DNA of 64,000 nucleotides from Rhypophila decipiens (lineage: Eukaryota > Ascomycota > Sordariomycetes > Sordariales > Naviculisporaceae), in the NCBI GenBank assembly GCA_033297075.1, contig MU858181.1:1-64000 (forward strand), in the 5' to 3' direction. How positions within the stretch are numbered: the first letter of the stretch is position 1; the number at the start of each line of letters is the position of its first letter. A program made the position numbers and the translations under genes. A model generated the notes under the pieces. The model was not told the origin of the DNA. It worked only from the letters and a program-made list of their open reading frames with translations, and did not search any database. Shown one piece after another: positions 1-10,569 of the stretch.

Positions 1-1003
1 TGATTTCGCCCTGCGTCGCCGCCATGTTGGCGCCACTCTGCAGGGAGACACAACCTTTGCAAAGAACTACCTCCCCTTAAATTGTGACAAGAGATACCGT
101 TGTGTAACAACCCCCCCTCCGTTGGGGCTAAAATTGCAGTGCTCTGAGGAAGATCCTAATAGGAGGAGCGTTGGTTGATGGCGTCATGGTTCTCGAGGCA
201 GTATCACGTGACAGACTTTTCTTCCGTAACCACTTACACGGTTCCTTGCGCCAGCCTCGCATTCGGCGTGGGGCTACTGAGACATAACGCCCTGATTCCT
301 CCTAAATTGGCATTCTACTACAAGTTGGTGCAACTAGATTATATTCTTAATCATACCTTGTTTAGTGTTTAAATCAAGGAGACATTACTGTTCCTTTATG
401 TGCTTCCGTTTTAGGTTGGTACAGCGGCAGTACCCGACCCGACCCCAGTTTCCCGACAGCAACTGCCCCTCGTATGGTGACAGTTATGTACGCCAAGACT
501 CCGTAAACCTCGATAGTTTACTTGAATTCTCGTCCTGACTCTAAGGATACTCTGTTTCGTGCCCTATTCAGCCACTCACAGCCAGGTGAAATCTGGCGGG
601 GCAAAACGTACCTCAACGCAGAACAACCATGAAGTTCAACGACGCGTTACGACCCACGAGTTCCTCGCGCTGCGGGCAGTTGTCTAGGAAACTCGTGAAC
701 AGTGAACAGCTCCACGCGCTAAAGACCAGATGAAATAAACTGCTGCCTCAGGACACGCCTTTTCAGAATTTACCCCTCTACAAAACGCTGCCTCTTCCCG
801 CCCCTTTTGCTCCTGCCTTCCTCGTCTCTCACCACACATCCGCTCAGTGATCGCTCACCACCACATCTTCTACGACTCCTTGCATCTTCACTTAGTCCAT
901 CATCCGCTCATCCTCACTGAGTCTATCAAGGTCATTAAAACAATTCGACCTCATCTACTTATTCTACTCCTCGATTGTAATCACATCTTCACCTCTTCTC
1001 AAA
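1..1003. other. intergenic / 5' leader of the protease gene
   Basis: I see no convincing gene here. The last 250 bases are pyrimidine-rich with many TC and CA tracts, as in fungal promoters and 5' untranslated leaders, and run into the start codon at 1004. The short open frames in this stretch show no family motifs. Confidence 0.6.
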
Positions 1004-2344
1004 ATGGCTCCCCACGCGACCGGCAGCTCCCCGTCTGAGGCCATCGGCTCCCAAGTCCCTACTCCAGAACTAGCGAACAAACCCAGCGCCGCCGCCCCTC
1101 TCGGCCGAACCATCAACAAGAGAAACTGGCTCAGCGGAGATGTAATCAACGACCTCTTCACCCGGATCACCTCCTTTCTTCCCAACTGGCGGACGGTAAA
1201 CTCGATGATGCTTACCGGCCCCAAGATGGATCGATCGAAGTGGAAGGCCCGTTTCTAGGAGGTCGAAGACCTGCAAATCCTTCTTCCCATCCATACCGGT
1301 GGAAACCACTGGTCCCTGGTATACCTCCACTGCGACGAACGCGTCGCCGTTTTTGTCGAATCTCTTCGTCGGCAACAAAATCTTGTTTCAGCAAAGACAC
1401 TGGTCGAGGATTTCATCCCGCGGTTTCTCCCCACCAGTCACCAACCCCTAGAGGGCGAGGAACTTTGGGAGACTTGGACCAAGTCGGCCCCGCCTTGCGC
1501 ACAACAATCCAATACCTGGGACTGCGGCGTATTCACCATCGCCGCCGCCTTCAGAACTATCTGCGACTTGGACCTTGAGTCTCCCCTTGATACAATTACC
1601 GTCAGGTTGTGGTTGAAGAAAGCCACAACCCCAGCCCTCCAACTCACGGATCTAGTCGACAAGGATATTGGCCAGGCTCAGGCAAAGATCTTGTCCCAAC
1701 TATCGAAAAGGCCCGAGTCCTCTAACCTCGACGAGGAAACAGTCGATGCTTCCATGACCTTCTGGGAAGAAATCGACTGGATTTACGAACAACGGAAGTG
1801 TGTAGCGGCGCGGAAGGTTTGCGCCTCAGCCGTCCGGGATGATGTTAACGAGCTTGCCCGGGTCGCCGAGATGAACGCCCACACAATGCTCGAGGGTCTC
1901 ACATCACTTCTCAAGGACATGGAGGCCGAAATCAACACCCTCCATGAAAACAATGAATGGTTGGAAATCCTTTGCAGCCGAGCCCCTTCCGATCAGGAGC
2001 TACCAGCCCAGCAGAGGAAGAAGATGGAGGAGTCAAAGCGCTGGGCAGAGCATCAGCGGGAGGAGATCTGGAGAAGCATTGCGCTCTGCGAGGAGTTGCA
2101 GGGATCGTACCAGAAGAGGGTTGAGATGATTCAGGGGGCGATTGATCTCTGGGAGGAGGTGGGACGAATGTTCCCGGACTCAGATCAGAGCGATGGGACC
2201 AGCGAAAGCGAGGACGAAGGCGAGGACGAAACCATGATCACTGGGACGACCGTAAACGAGGGCTCACAAGAGAGCATTCAGACGAGCCAGGGCAGCCAGG
2301 ATGTCATCTCCCTAATCTCTGACGATGAAGACGATGAAGATTGA
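1004..2344 (+). CDS. Ulp1/SENP-like (C48) cysteine protease, interrupted by an in-frame TAG
   Basis: Expected to cleave isopeptide or peptide bonds at SUMO or another ubiquitin-like protein. Seen: one frame runs from ATG 1004 (good context, CAAAATGG) to 2344, broken only by TAG at 1256-1258. GTAAAC at 1196 and CTAG at 1258 bound a possible 63-nt, phase-neutral intron; exons 1004-1195 and 1259-2344 then give 425 aa. Numbered that way, NWLSGDVIN fits the Ulp1 entry motif, GGNHW gives His81, ESL puts Glu98 where the family has Asp, and QSNTWDCGVF gives Gln147 and Cys153. Residues about 259-370 look coiled-coil. The tail is acidic and ends VISLISDDEDDED, a SUMO-interacting-type motif. However, the putative intron encodes residues that resemble the normal Ulp1 fold (VNSMML, then a KW pair), so TAG may instead be a nonsense mutation. 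Family assignment is firm; whether the gene is active is not. Confidence 0.75.
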
Positions 2345-2457
2345 GATGGACCTTAATGGGGCATTGCTACATCTCACCCCTAACTCATGGTTGCGGAATT
2401 CTGTATAAACGATATTTCCTTTTGTCACGGGCTCAGCGGTTAGGGATCATTTTGCGT

Positions 2458-2866
2458 TTGGCACATATTCCTCAGGGAAGGGGGAGGATCTTAATTTTCT
2501 ATTGGTTATCTCTTCTTTGGGCATACATTCCTCAGGGAACGTGGGGGATCTTCACTTTCCGTTTGGTATCTGTTGGTTTGGCATATCTTCCTCTGGGAAA
2601 GTTGATGGTCTTGGTTATTTCCTGGTTATCTCGTTACTTGGCATATTTTCCTTAAGGAATGTGGGGATCTTAATTTTCCATTAGTTATCTGTTTGTTTGG
2701 TATATATTCTCCGGGAACGTGGGGAGTCTTTCTTATTTCCTGGTCATCTCTTTATTTGGCATATATCCTTCTGGGAAAGCGGAGGAATTATCTGCTAGTT
2801 TCTCTTCCTCTCGCATATGTTCTTGAGAGAAAGAAGAGGATCATAATTATCTCTTGACTTTATCTC
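2458..2866. repeat. degenerate 60-bp minisatellite, about seven units
   Basis: A motif like GGCATATNTTCCTCNGGGAA recurs at 2460, 2520, 2580, 2640, 2699, 2758 and 2813. It is followed each time by a G-rich stretch, GATCTT and a TTGGTTATCTC-like segment. The period is exactly 60 bp in the first units and shorter in the last. The array begins just after the protease gene and may lie partly in its 3' untranslated region. Because 60 is divisible by three, a spurious open frame with 20-residue periodicity crosses it. Confidence 0.85.
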
Positions 2867-4008
2867 ATTTAATAGTAATCTACGCGATACACACATAAGC
2901 AAGCTGACTTATATACGCGAGTGAAAATTACGGGAGAGGTGTGATAAATTCCCTTAAGAGCCACTGCATTTAAGTATGAACTTAGATTGGTTATAGAGAA
3001 GTCCTAGTGAATATCACTGGACAACGGCCCATCTAGCCGAGCACCGAGTTACTACAGTGGTTCCAGCTGCTTGGCGAGGGCAAGGTTTCCTGGGCCTAAA
3101 ACATGGAACTCGCGGTTGTTAGATCCTTGATTCCGAGTCTGCTGAGATTGCCTTGGACCGTTGGACTTTGGATAACAGGGTGGCGGATGCTTCCGCGTAA
3201 CCAGGAACTTTCAACCCTCCCGATAATTATGTAGTCTTGGAGCCTTTACGAGGAAGTGTTTAATACGAGGTAAAGATGCCAGGATGAATGCGTGGAGGCC
3301 TGTGCAGATTATTCCAGATGCCAAGGCGCAAGGCCAAGCCAATTGCATCATTAAGTTCATGTTGGCATTGAGCTAAGGGGCAAGGGCGTGTGATTTCGAG
3401 TTTCCGATGAAATGAAGTTCCTTTGCATCCCGAGGTTCGCGGACCTCAAAGCAACGTCGTCAGAACATGAAATTCAAGCGGGGTGTAATGTGGAATCAAG
3501 AACGTCGACTCTCGGGTCTGGTAGCCACACAGCCCCATTGTGGTCATTTACACAAGCATCCGTTGCTGGGTAAAACACCCTGTGTCAATGTACGCGGGCT
3601 CTTGTCCGCGTGGGGGTTTCCATGTTGATTCCATTATCCCGGGGGTTTATGACGTCAGCTGAATGATGGGATGAGAACATCGGGAAACAAGTCCGCCATT
3701 CCGCGTCATGTCATGTTCTCAACTGCGCAAAACGGCATCAAGAAATGAAATGGTCAATGATAACGAACATACATCAAAATGACGAGTAAGATGAAATTAG
3801 TCAAGTCGGCAATATCATATTCTATAACTAATGTATCAGAGTACACATACCTATTCCTGGTCTTTCACCCCATTCTCGAGCTCTATGGGAGATCCTTGGG
3901 CCACAGTGGTGACTTCAATCAACACAAGAAACACTCTAACAGCAAAGGTTGAGAAGCCCGCCCACCTTCAAAACTGACTAACCTCTGACCGGCCCACCGT
4001 CTACGTAT
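2867..4008. other. intergenic, no gene seen
   Basis: The stretch between the minisatellite and the 3' end of the NRPS gene has only short frames without recognisable motifs. The part near 3780-4000 probably holds the NRPS 3' untranslated region. Confidence 0.6.
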
Positions 4009-7000
4009 TTAACAGTACAGCTCCTTCTCGGAGGGAAGGACCAATCTCGGCCCCATAGGTCCCGACTTCCCCGAAATCCACATCTTGACATCCACCAATC
4101 TTTCACCGAGCCCTTGCCTGTTTTCACCTTCCTCAACCGCTGCAGTGACCTCACCCCTACCCTTCACACCGCCCAAGTCATCGCCACTTCCTACGACATT
4201 TGAAGCTGGCAAAGGAGCAACACCCAACAACGCTCCCAAAACAGCCTCAAACCCACCCAACAATTTCTCCACCCCACCTACCCGAAATACCCGGTTATCA
4301 TACCTCACCGTGGCAATGATAGTCCTCCCATCAGCGGATACCCCAAACGAAGTGTAGAACCCCGCTGGCATGGGCATGAACGTCCCTTCCGAGATGAGAG
4401 CATGGATTGATTGCTTCCTCAATTTTTGGCCTTCACCTCTGCCATTAGATCTGTAACCGGTATGGTCGTGCTCAGCCTCCTCATCGTCCAAAGGAACAAG
4501 ATTAACCAAATACGACGATCTGCACCCCAGTAAACCATTCACATCCTCCTCAGCATCAGTCCCAAGAAGGCGCTGAATCTCAGACCACCCCGTGAATTGG
4601 TACTCTACCATTGTTGAGAGGTCATTCTGGATGGCGTGGAAAAAGTCGCCCACTGTGCGGTTATCATCATCTTGCTTGTCTGTATCACCAACGCGAATGC
4701 GCAAGGGATGGCGGGTCATTGTCGGCGCAATGATATTTTCCACTCCGGGGAGAGCAATGTCCCGCCCGCTGCGGGTCAGATGGAGGATTACATCTGGCGC
4801 GGAGGTGTATATCCCCATGAGGAGACCCAAGGCGCCGTAGATGGCTGTGCTTATTGTGATTCCATTTTGAGCACTGCTGCTGCCGGCTGAACCATTGGCG
4901 GGACTGGATTGGGAGAGATGGATTGTCTTTGTAAAGATTGTGTTTAGTTCGTGCTGGCTTGCTGGTGGTACGCTACTGCCGGTTTCAGCTGTTGTCGAAG
5001 GAGGACGGGGAAACGGCTTGACGACCGCACCGGCGAGGTGCTCTTTCCAGAACTTAGCGGCAGGCTGATCTGCTCCTCCCTGTAGTATTTGAGTTCCCCG
5101 ATAAGTTGGTGCATCCCGCATGTACTTGATCAAATTGCCAAACTTTACCCCAGGGGTGGAAGATTTCCTAGTAGCAGAGGCACGATACTTCATTCCGCCA
5201 GGCAGGTTCTGGCCCGGGGGAAGCGGATATCCTAGCCGAATATCACAGATACTCCCATAAACCCTCTCAACTTCCTCAAACAAAAGTCGCATCATCCATG
5301 CATCGCAGATAGCATGCTGAATGGACAAGACAAGATGGGCAACCTTGTCGAAGCCAATGTGTTCACCTTCGTCATTGAATCGACAAGTCGTCGAGTGGAT
5401 CAGCGCCAGACGAACAAGACGTTGTCCGAACCCAAAGTGATTCCGCTTATCATAGGCGAGGTACTCGTCTAGGTCGGTGTTGAAGACGTGTCGCCATGTG
5501 ACCGGCTCTGCTTCGTTTTCGTGGACGAGGACTTGATACATCTTCCCGTCGGCAGGGTTTAGGATGAGCCGCGTCCGTAGAATGGCATGTTCGAGCGAGA
5601 CCTGGTCCCATGCTGCACGGAGGTTCCACGGATCTACGTCGGGTCGGATGTGGTAGACGAAGTGGTCTGCCAGCCCGATCGGGCTACGTTCTCGGGCGTA
5701 GGTGAAGTAGGTGGTTGAATCCATGTAGAATTGCTGGGCCGGTGTGCAGGGCAGAATGTCTTCGATGATATGGGCGTCAACGTTGCATTGTTTGGCTGCT
5801 TCCATGATGAGGCTATCATGGTCAGCGTCAATGAGGCTGAAAGGTTCGAGAGGCTGGGAAAACGATGCCGAGTTGGAGGTGTGGTCGAGACGGGTGGTCA
5901 GGGATGCCATTTTGGAAAGAGTGGGAGCCTTGAAAATGTCTTGGACTCGAAGGGAGAGGTTGGCTTGGCGGCCGGCGGCAACCATTTTGATGGCGATGAT
6001 CGAGTTGCCGCCGAGGTGGAAAAAGCTGTCCTCTGGGCTGAGAGATCTGTCGCTGGGGAGACTGAGGAACTTGGACCACAGATGGGAGAGTTCAAGTTCC
6101 ATCTCGGACAAATACGACGAGGTGGATTGAGATTGGGCGCTCATCTTGAAAGACTGGGCGTGAGAGCTCTCGGCAAAGGTTCGGAGGGCTCTCCTGTCAA
6201 GCTTGCCTGAGCTGGTGAGAGGCACGTGTGGGACTGGGATGTACACTGAAGGGACCATGTATCTGGGGAGGGTCTTGCTCAGCTTCTGGTCAAGCTCGGC
6301 AACGAACTGTCCCAGATGACTGAGGCTGTTGACCTGGCCTTGATTTGTTTGGAGATCTGACAGGTCACGAATCGGATCATCGGTCGTCCAAAGCAAGGCA
6401 GCAATCACCTTACTGCCCTCTTCTGGGCCATCTCTGGTGATCATCTCGGCAATGACTTGTAGAGGGGAGGAAAGATGCTGTCTCAGGTGATATTCAATCT
6501 CGCCCAGCTCGATCCGCTGACCGTGCAGCTTGACTTGAGTGTCCTTGCGCCCAATGTAGAAAATCTCACCTTGCGCATTGTAGCGGACAAGGTCACCAGT
6601 GCGATAGATGCGTTCTGATCCGGTAGTGTTGGACAGATGACCCCAAGAAAAGCACGAGGTATCAGTCCAGGCTTCGGCTGTTTTCTTGGCGTCGTCGAGA
6701 TAGCCTCGTCCCACGGCTGGTCCTTGCAGAAGAAGCTCGCCAACAGCGCCGGTGGGAGCGAGAACGTCGTCATTCTCGTGATCCACAATCCACGTCTTGC
6801 CACTGATAGCTCTTCCAATTCTGCCCTGGGCCGGTGTAGACTTGGTAACGTTCGACATGACAGTGGCGATACAGCACTCTGTTGGACCATAAGCATTGAC
6901 AAAGTGAAAATCGCGCTTCCAGGTTTCCATCATGTGAACCGGAAGATTCTCGCCGCCGGTGATGACGGTGTGAACCTTGGTGGTCTCAATCAATGCCTCA

Positions 7001-8445
7001 GGTCGCATCGTTGACAAGAAGGAGGGCGTGAAGAAGATGGTGTTGACGTCCATCCGCTGGATGCCGTGGATGGGATCATCGAGGCGCTCCGAATCTGCCG
7101 GCACACAGATGCACCCGCCATGTACGAGCACAGCCATGGTCTCGATGAAGATGGCATCGAACCCGTACGATGTAAACTGAAAGATACGAGTCTCCGGCCC
7201 CATATGGGCAAACCCCCCGATCCCGATTGTGCTTGTGCTCAGGTTCTCATGTTCGATCAGAGCGCCCTTGGGCTGTCCGGTAGTGCCCGAGGTGAAAAGA
7301 ACATAGGCGAGATTGTCAGACGAGACTTCCACCTCGGGTACTACCTCCAGCTCGGACTCTTGGTTGAATCCATCGAGCACGAGCAGGTCCTCAACCAACC
7401 CGCGACAGACTGAGGCCATTTTGGGTGAAGTCACTATGAGATTGGCTTGGCTCTTGGTGACAATATGCTCCAGCCGGCTCCGAGGCCAAGAAGGATCAAG
7501 TGGAACAAAGGCACCGCCCGCCTTGAGGATGCCCAGCATGGTGACAATAGCCCAGGCAGACTTCTCAAAGCAAAAGGGCACCAGAGTCTCAAGCACTATG
7601 CCGCGGCTGACGAGCTGCTGGGCCAGCTTTGAGGACTCCTGCCAGAGCTGAGCATAAGACAACTGGCCGTCCCAAGCATCGATGGCAGGGGCATCCGGGC
7701 GCTGGATGGCTTGTTGCTCAATGATGTAGTGGATAGGACCGTAGTGTGGTGTGGCCGCTGCTTGGTTCCAGGTGGCAATCTCGTCGATTTCATCAGGCGT
7801 AATTTCGAAGCATCTGGAGAGTGGTACTTTGAGGGCAGACTCGGATTTGTCGTTGCTCTTGGCGATCAGTGTCCGTAGAACATTCTGAAAATGGATGGCA
7901 ACTCGCCGTAGATGCTTCTGGTTGCTGGATGGTGATCCGACGGTTTCCACGTGCACGTTGACGAGATGAGTTGTCTCTTGGTGGCGGGATGTGTGATGGT
8001 GCTCTCGAAGGACCTTTCCTTCGACTGTCACGGTACAGGCGATGACATGGGAGTCCAAGTCCTCACTATCAAAGATGTCTGCATCGTCTTTCCAGATTGA
8101 CACGCCTCGGGAGTGGTCCTTGATTCCGAGGAGAATATGGCTCGCATTGTCTGCGATGGATCCACCGGCGGCGTGAAGTTTGGAATACGAGCTACCGGAG
8201 ATTTGGCTTACTTGTTGCACGAGGGCCGCAAGCTGCCTTGAGGAGTTGACATCAAGGTGATGAATGATTGGGTCTATATCAGAGTCATGCTCGGCGTGCT
8301 CTTCGAGCGTCACCGTGTCAGACCCGGCGTATCTACCCAAGATGATTGCCCATGCCGTCTTGGAGAGCGACTCAACCGTCTCGCGGGTGAAGATGGCTCG
8401 GGCGAACGCCGTCTGGGGAATCGGGATTGTGGCTGAATGGGACAT
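4009..8445 (-). CDS. monomodular nonribosomal peptide synthetase ([C]-A-T-C)
   Basis: A single-exon 1478-aa enzyme expected to activate one amino or related acid as the adenylate, load it on a phosphopantetheine arm and condense or release it. Residues 1-210 look like the C-terminal half of a condensation domain (KTAWAIILGRYAGSD). The adenylation domain (about 225-745) has A3 LFTSGTTGQPKG near 382, A5 NAYGPTE, A7 YRTGDL, A8 GRKDTQVKLHGQRIELGE and a terminal SSGKLDR. The carrier domain has FFHLGGNSI, with the attachment Ser at 815. The last domain (about 885-1400) is condensation-type with QHAICDAW; His1044 and Asp1048 are kept and the preceding His is Gln1043. The ten specificity positions read by eye against GrsA are D-A-I-F-I-G-A-I-A-(K); I cannot assign a substrate. 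No thioesterase or reductase is visible, so release probably uses the last C domain. It is divergent from the POT transporter, which may export or import a related compound. Confidence 0.93.
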   Translation of the reverse strand: MSHSATIPIPQTAFARAIFTRETVESLSKTAWAIILGRYAGSDTVTLEEHAEHDSDIDPIIHHLDVNSSRQLAALVQQVSQISGSSYSKLHAAGGSIADNASHILLGIKDHSRGVSIWKDDADIFDSEDLDSHVIACTVTVEGKVLREHHHTSRHQETTHLVNVHVETVGSPSSNQKHLRRVAIHFQNVLRTLIAKSNDKSESALKVPLSRCFEITPDEIDEIATWNQAAATPHYGPIHYIIEQQAIQRPDAPAIDAWDGQLSYAQLWQESSKLAQQLVSRGIVLETLVPFCFEKSAWAIVTMLGILKAGGAFVPLDPSWPRSRLEHIVTKSQANLIVTSPKMASVCRGLVEDLLVLDGFNQESELEVVPEVEVSSDNLAYVLFTSGTTGQPKGALIEHENLSTSTIGIGGFAHMGPETRIFQFTSYGFDAIFIETMAVLVHGGCICVPADSERLDDPIHGIQRMDVNTIFFTPSFLSTMRPEALIETTKVHTVITGGENLPVHMMETWKRDFHFVNAYGPTECCIATVMSNVTKSTPAQGRIGRAISGKTWIVDHENDDVLAPTGAVGELLLQGPAVGRGYLDDAKKTAEAWTDTSCFSWGHLSNTTGSERIYRTGDLVRYNAQGEIFYIGRKDTQVKLHGQRIELGEIEYHLRQHLSSPLQVIAEMITRDGPEEGSKVIAALLWTTDDPIRDLSDLQTNQGQVNSLSHLGQFVAELDQKLSKTLPRYMVPSVYIPVPHVPLTSSGKLDRRALRTFAESSHAQSFKMSAQSQSTSSYLSEMELELSHLWSKFLSLPSDRSLSPEDSFFHLGGNSIIAIKMVAAGRQANLSLRVQDIFKAPTLSKMASLTTRLDHTSNSASFSQPLEPFSLIDADHDSLIMEAAKQCNVDAHIIEDILPCTPAQQFYMDSTTYFTYARERSPIGLADHFVYHIRPDVDPWNLRAAWDQVSLEHAILRTRLILNPADGKMYQVLVHENEAEPVTWRHVFNTDLDEYLAYDKRNHFGFGQRLVRLALIHSTTCRFNDEGEHIGFDKVAHLVLSIQHAICDAWMMRLLFEEVERVYGSICDIRLGYPLPPGQNLPGGMKYRASATRKSSTPGVKFGNLIKYMRDAPTYRGTQILQGGADQPAAKFWKEHLAGAVVKPFPRPPSTTAETGSSVPPASQHELNTIFTKTIHLSQSSPANGSAGSSSAQNGITISTAIYGALGLLMGIYTSAPDVILHLTRSGRDIALPGVENIIAPTMTRHPLRIRVGDTDKQDDDNRTVGDFFHAIQNDLSTMVEYQFTGWSEIQRLLGTDAEEDVNGLLGCRSSYLVNLVPLDDEEAEHDHTGYRSNGRGEGQKLRKQSIHALISEGTFMPMPAGFYTSFGVSADGRTIIATVRYDNRVFRVGGVEKLLGGFEAVLGALLGVAPLPASNVVGSGDDLGGVKGRGEVTAAVEEGENRQGLGERLVDVKMWISGKSGPMGPRLVLPSEKELYC

Positions 8446-8575
8446 TTTAAGGAGTCCAGGCTGATGAATTAGAAGGAGCGCAGATAATACAGTATTGTTT
8501 ATTGACTATTGAGTTGGCGACTGATCAAAAAGGCATGTCTGGGAATGTGTGTTTTGTCTCACAATGACTTGAGGC

Positions 8576-8583
8576 TATATATA
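8576..8583 (-). promoter_or_regulatory. probable TATA box of the NRPS gene
   Basis: TATATATA lies 131 bases upstream of the NRPS start codon on the minus strand. Position and sequence suit a core promoter; this is inference from sequence alone. Confidence 0.5.
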
Positions 8584-10569
8584 CACAGACAGTCACAGAT
8601 ATCTACACATTAGAAACTCTGATTCGTGACAGGTCCTCGTGACGTGAAAGATGTGGTCAGATCATGGGAACGACGGATGTCCCGGACATGTTGTCAGTGT
8701 GCTTTAGCAAGGGTACGATAAGAGGCTCATCTGGATGTTGGCCCAAGCCAGCGCTTTCAACCATGGGGGACAATTATTACCATGGCTCCAGTAAAGGAGT
8801 AATGTACCCAAGTCTACAAGCCAAATACAGCCTTTCAAAATCAGGACAACAATTTGCATGACGAGATCTTTGGTTTGTTCTCGTCGATTCTCCCATCGTT
8901 TGTGCATATCTTGGCATGACTGTTCTCTGATCATGTTCAAGTGAGAGTTTGAGACTTGGCGCACGGTGTGACGTCTGATTTTAAGAGATAGCACATTAGG
9001 CTGACCGACTTTCCAAGTACGCGGATACACCTCCCGGGGGGCCCTTGCCCAGACGATCCCGAGCCCCAAAGCAACACCAAGCTGGTCCCTGGAATCCAGG
9101 CCAGTCGACTGTAACGGAAAGAGCATCCGAAAGGCTAGATTCTTGCCAAGGAGGACGAGCGACGTGATGCAACGTCGTCGTCCTTCACATGCAACTGTCT
9201 GTTTTGGGTCGCTTTATGCGACATGGCGAGAAGTGTTATATGCAGACGTTATGTACGCCGCCGCATTGGCAAACTCTTGTTGGATCTAAGCTTTTGTTGG
9301 TTCGCCTTGGCCATGCTCAAGAAATGCTCGTCCGCGGCGTGGAGGTTGTGATGCGCCACTGACATAGCTACCCTCCTTCAATTGCGGTACATATAAATAT
9401 CCTTTCTTCCGGAAACAAAAAAGTCATCCGCGATGCCTGCAGAACAAATTCTTCCTTCTATATCCGATTCCACCCGTGGGGCCAACCACCAGCCTGGAAA
9501 GGGAAGGTGAAACCATGTCACCGGGCCTTTGTCAGGGGCAGAATGTGGACGAGGTTATGGAATCAATGTCCCCATTCTCCATCATCACCAAACATGAACG
9601 ATTTTCAATCGGTCGGTAATCTGCCATGGCAGCAGTTTAACCAGGACTTTTGTCACGTCGGAAATATTCCCGGCCCCCGTTCAACGCTCTCCCATGGAAG
9701 ACAGCAGCCTGCCTCCCGCTTGATCAGAGAGAGAAAGACCGAGACCCATGCGGCGTAGTGATATCTTGTACACGTATTGCAAGTATTCTCCCACCCTTCG
9801 TCCTGATGATCCCGGTGATCCTACGCAAGCTCAGGATTTCTTAGGGGTAAAATTACCTGATAAGACTCTATATCAGACCGTCTTTGTCTTATTTGGATTG
9901 ATATGCTGTGAGAATTGGTACGACCTTGTTGGCAGCTTTGTCGAGATACAATCCACAAGGCAGGAGGATTTGCGTTACAAATACCAATCGCCAGGGAGCA
10001 ATTATCAAGCAAAACCCCGAGCCCGAGCTTCTAGAACTACGGATTATTCTAACGTCCTTGCTTGGCAAGCCTGCATGGCGGCACAGGGCTTTCACAATGA
10101 TTTTGGAGGTTTAACACCCAATTGGGATTGGGGTGAGCAGAGCCTGACATATGAATGGTCCCTGCGCCCAACAAGGTTCTTATGACATATCTCACAGCAT
10201 TATAATCTTCGCCACCCTACTCTTTACCATGTATCCACACCAGACACCAACAACATGGAGCATGGAGGGGAATCACGATTCCTACCATGGCATCCATATG
10301 CTTGAAGAGGAAGGTCATCAGAGGTAGCAACTATGGCCAAGACTATGAGCTGGTAACCGGTCAGTTGAGTTGGGAATGGGAGATGCTACGGACAATTCTT
10401 GATATTCTTGTGATATACACCAGAGCCCGGAGGCTCGAAAGAGCGACAGGAAATGTTGCGTCTCCCAGTCCAACAAGACCCGCCAAACTGTTTGCTTCGC
10501 TCTTCAACATCATCACCACCTTCTATGGTGATTTGACCTCACCCTAAACATTATCTTCTCTTCAGCGCA
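8584..10569. other. shared divergent promoter region, no gene seen
   Basis: About 2 kb separates the divergent NRPS and POT transporter genes. The frames inside it, the longest about 145 codons, have no family motifs and mixed composition. The region probably holds both promoters. Confidence 0.55.

Noticed and set aside
2341..2655. Open frame of 104 codons with 20-residue periodicity
   Set aside because: It is produced by the 60-bp tandem repeat, whose length is a multiple of three; it has no motifs and starts on the stop codon of the protease gene.
9748..10185. Plus-strand frame of 145 codons in the NRPS-transporter gap
   Set aside because: No conserved motif, overlapping frames of similar length on the other strand, and composition like the surrounding promoter region.
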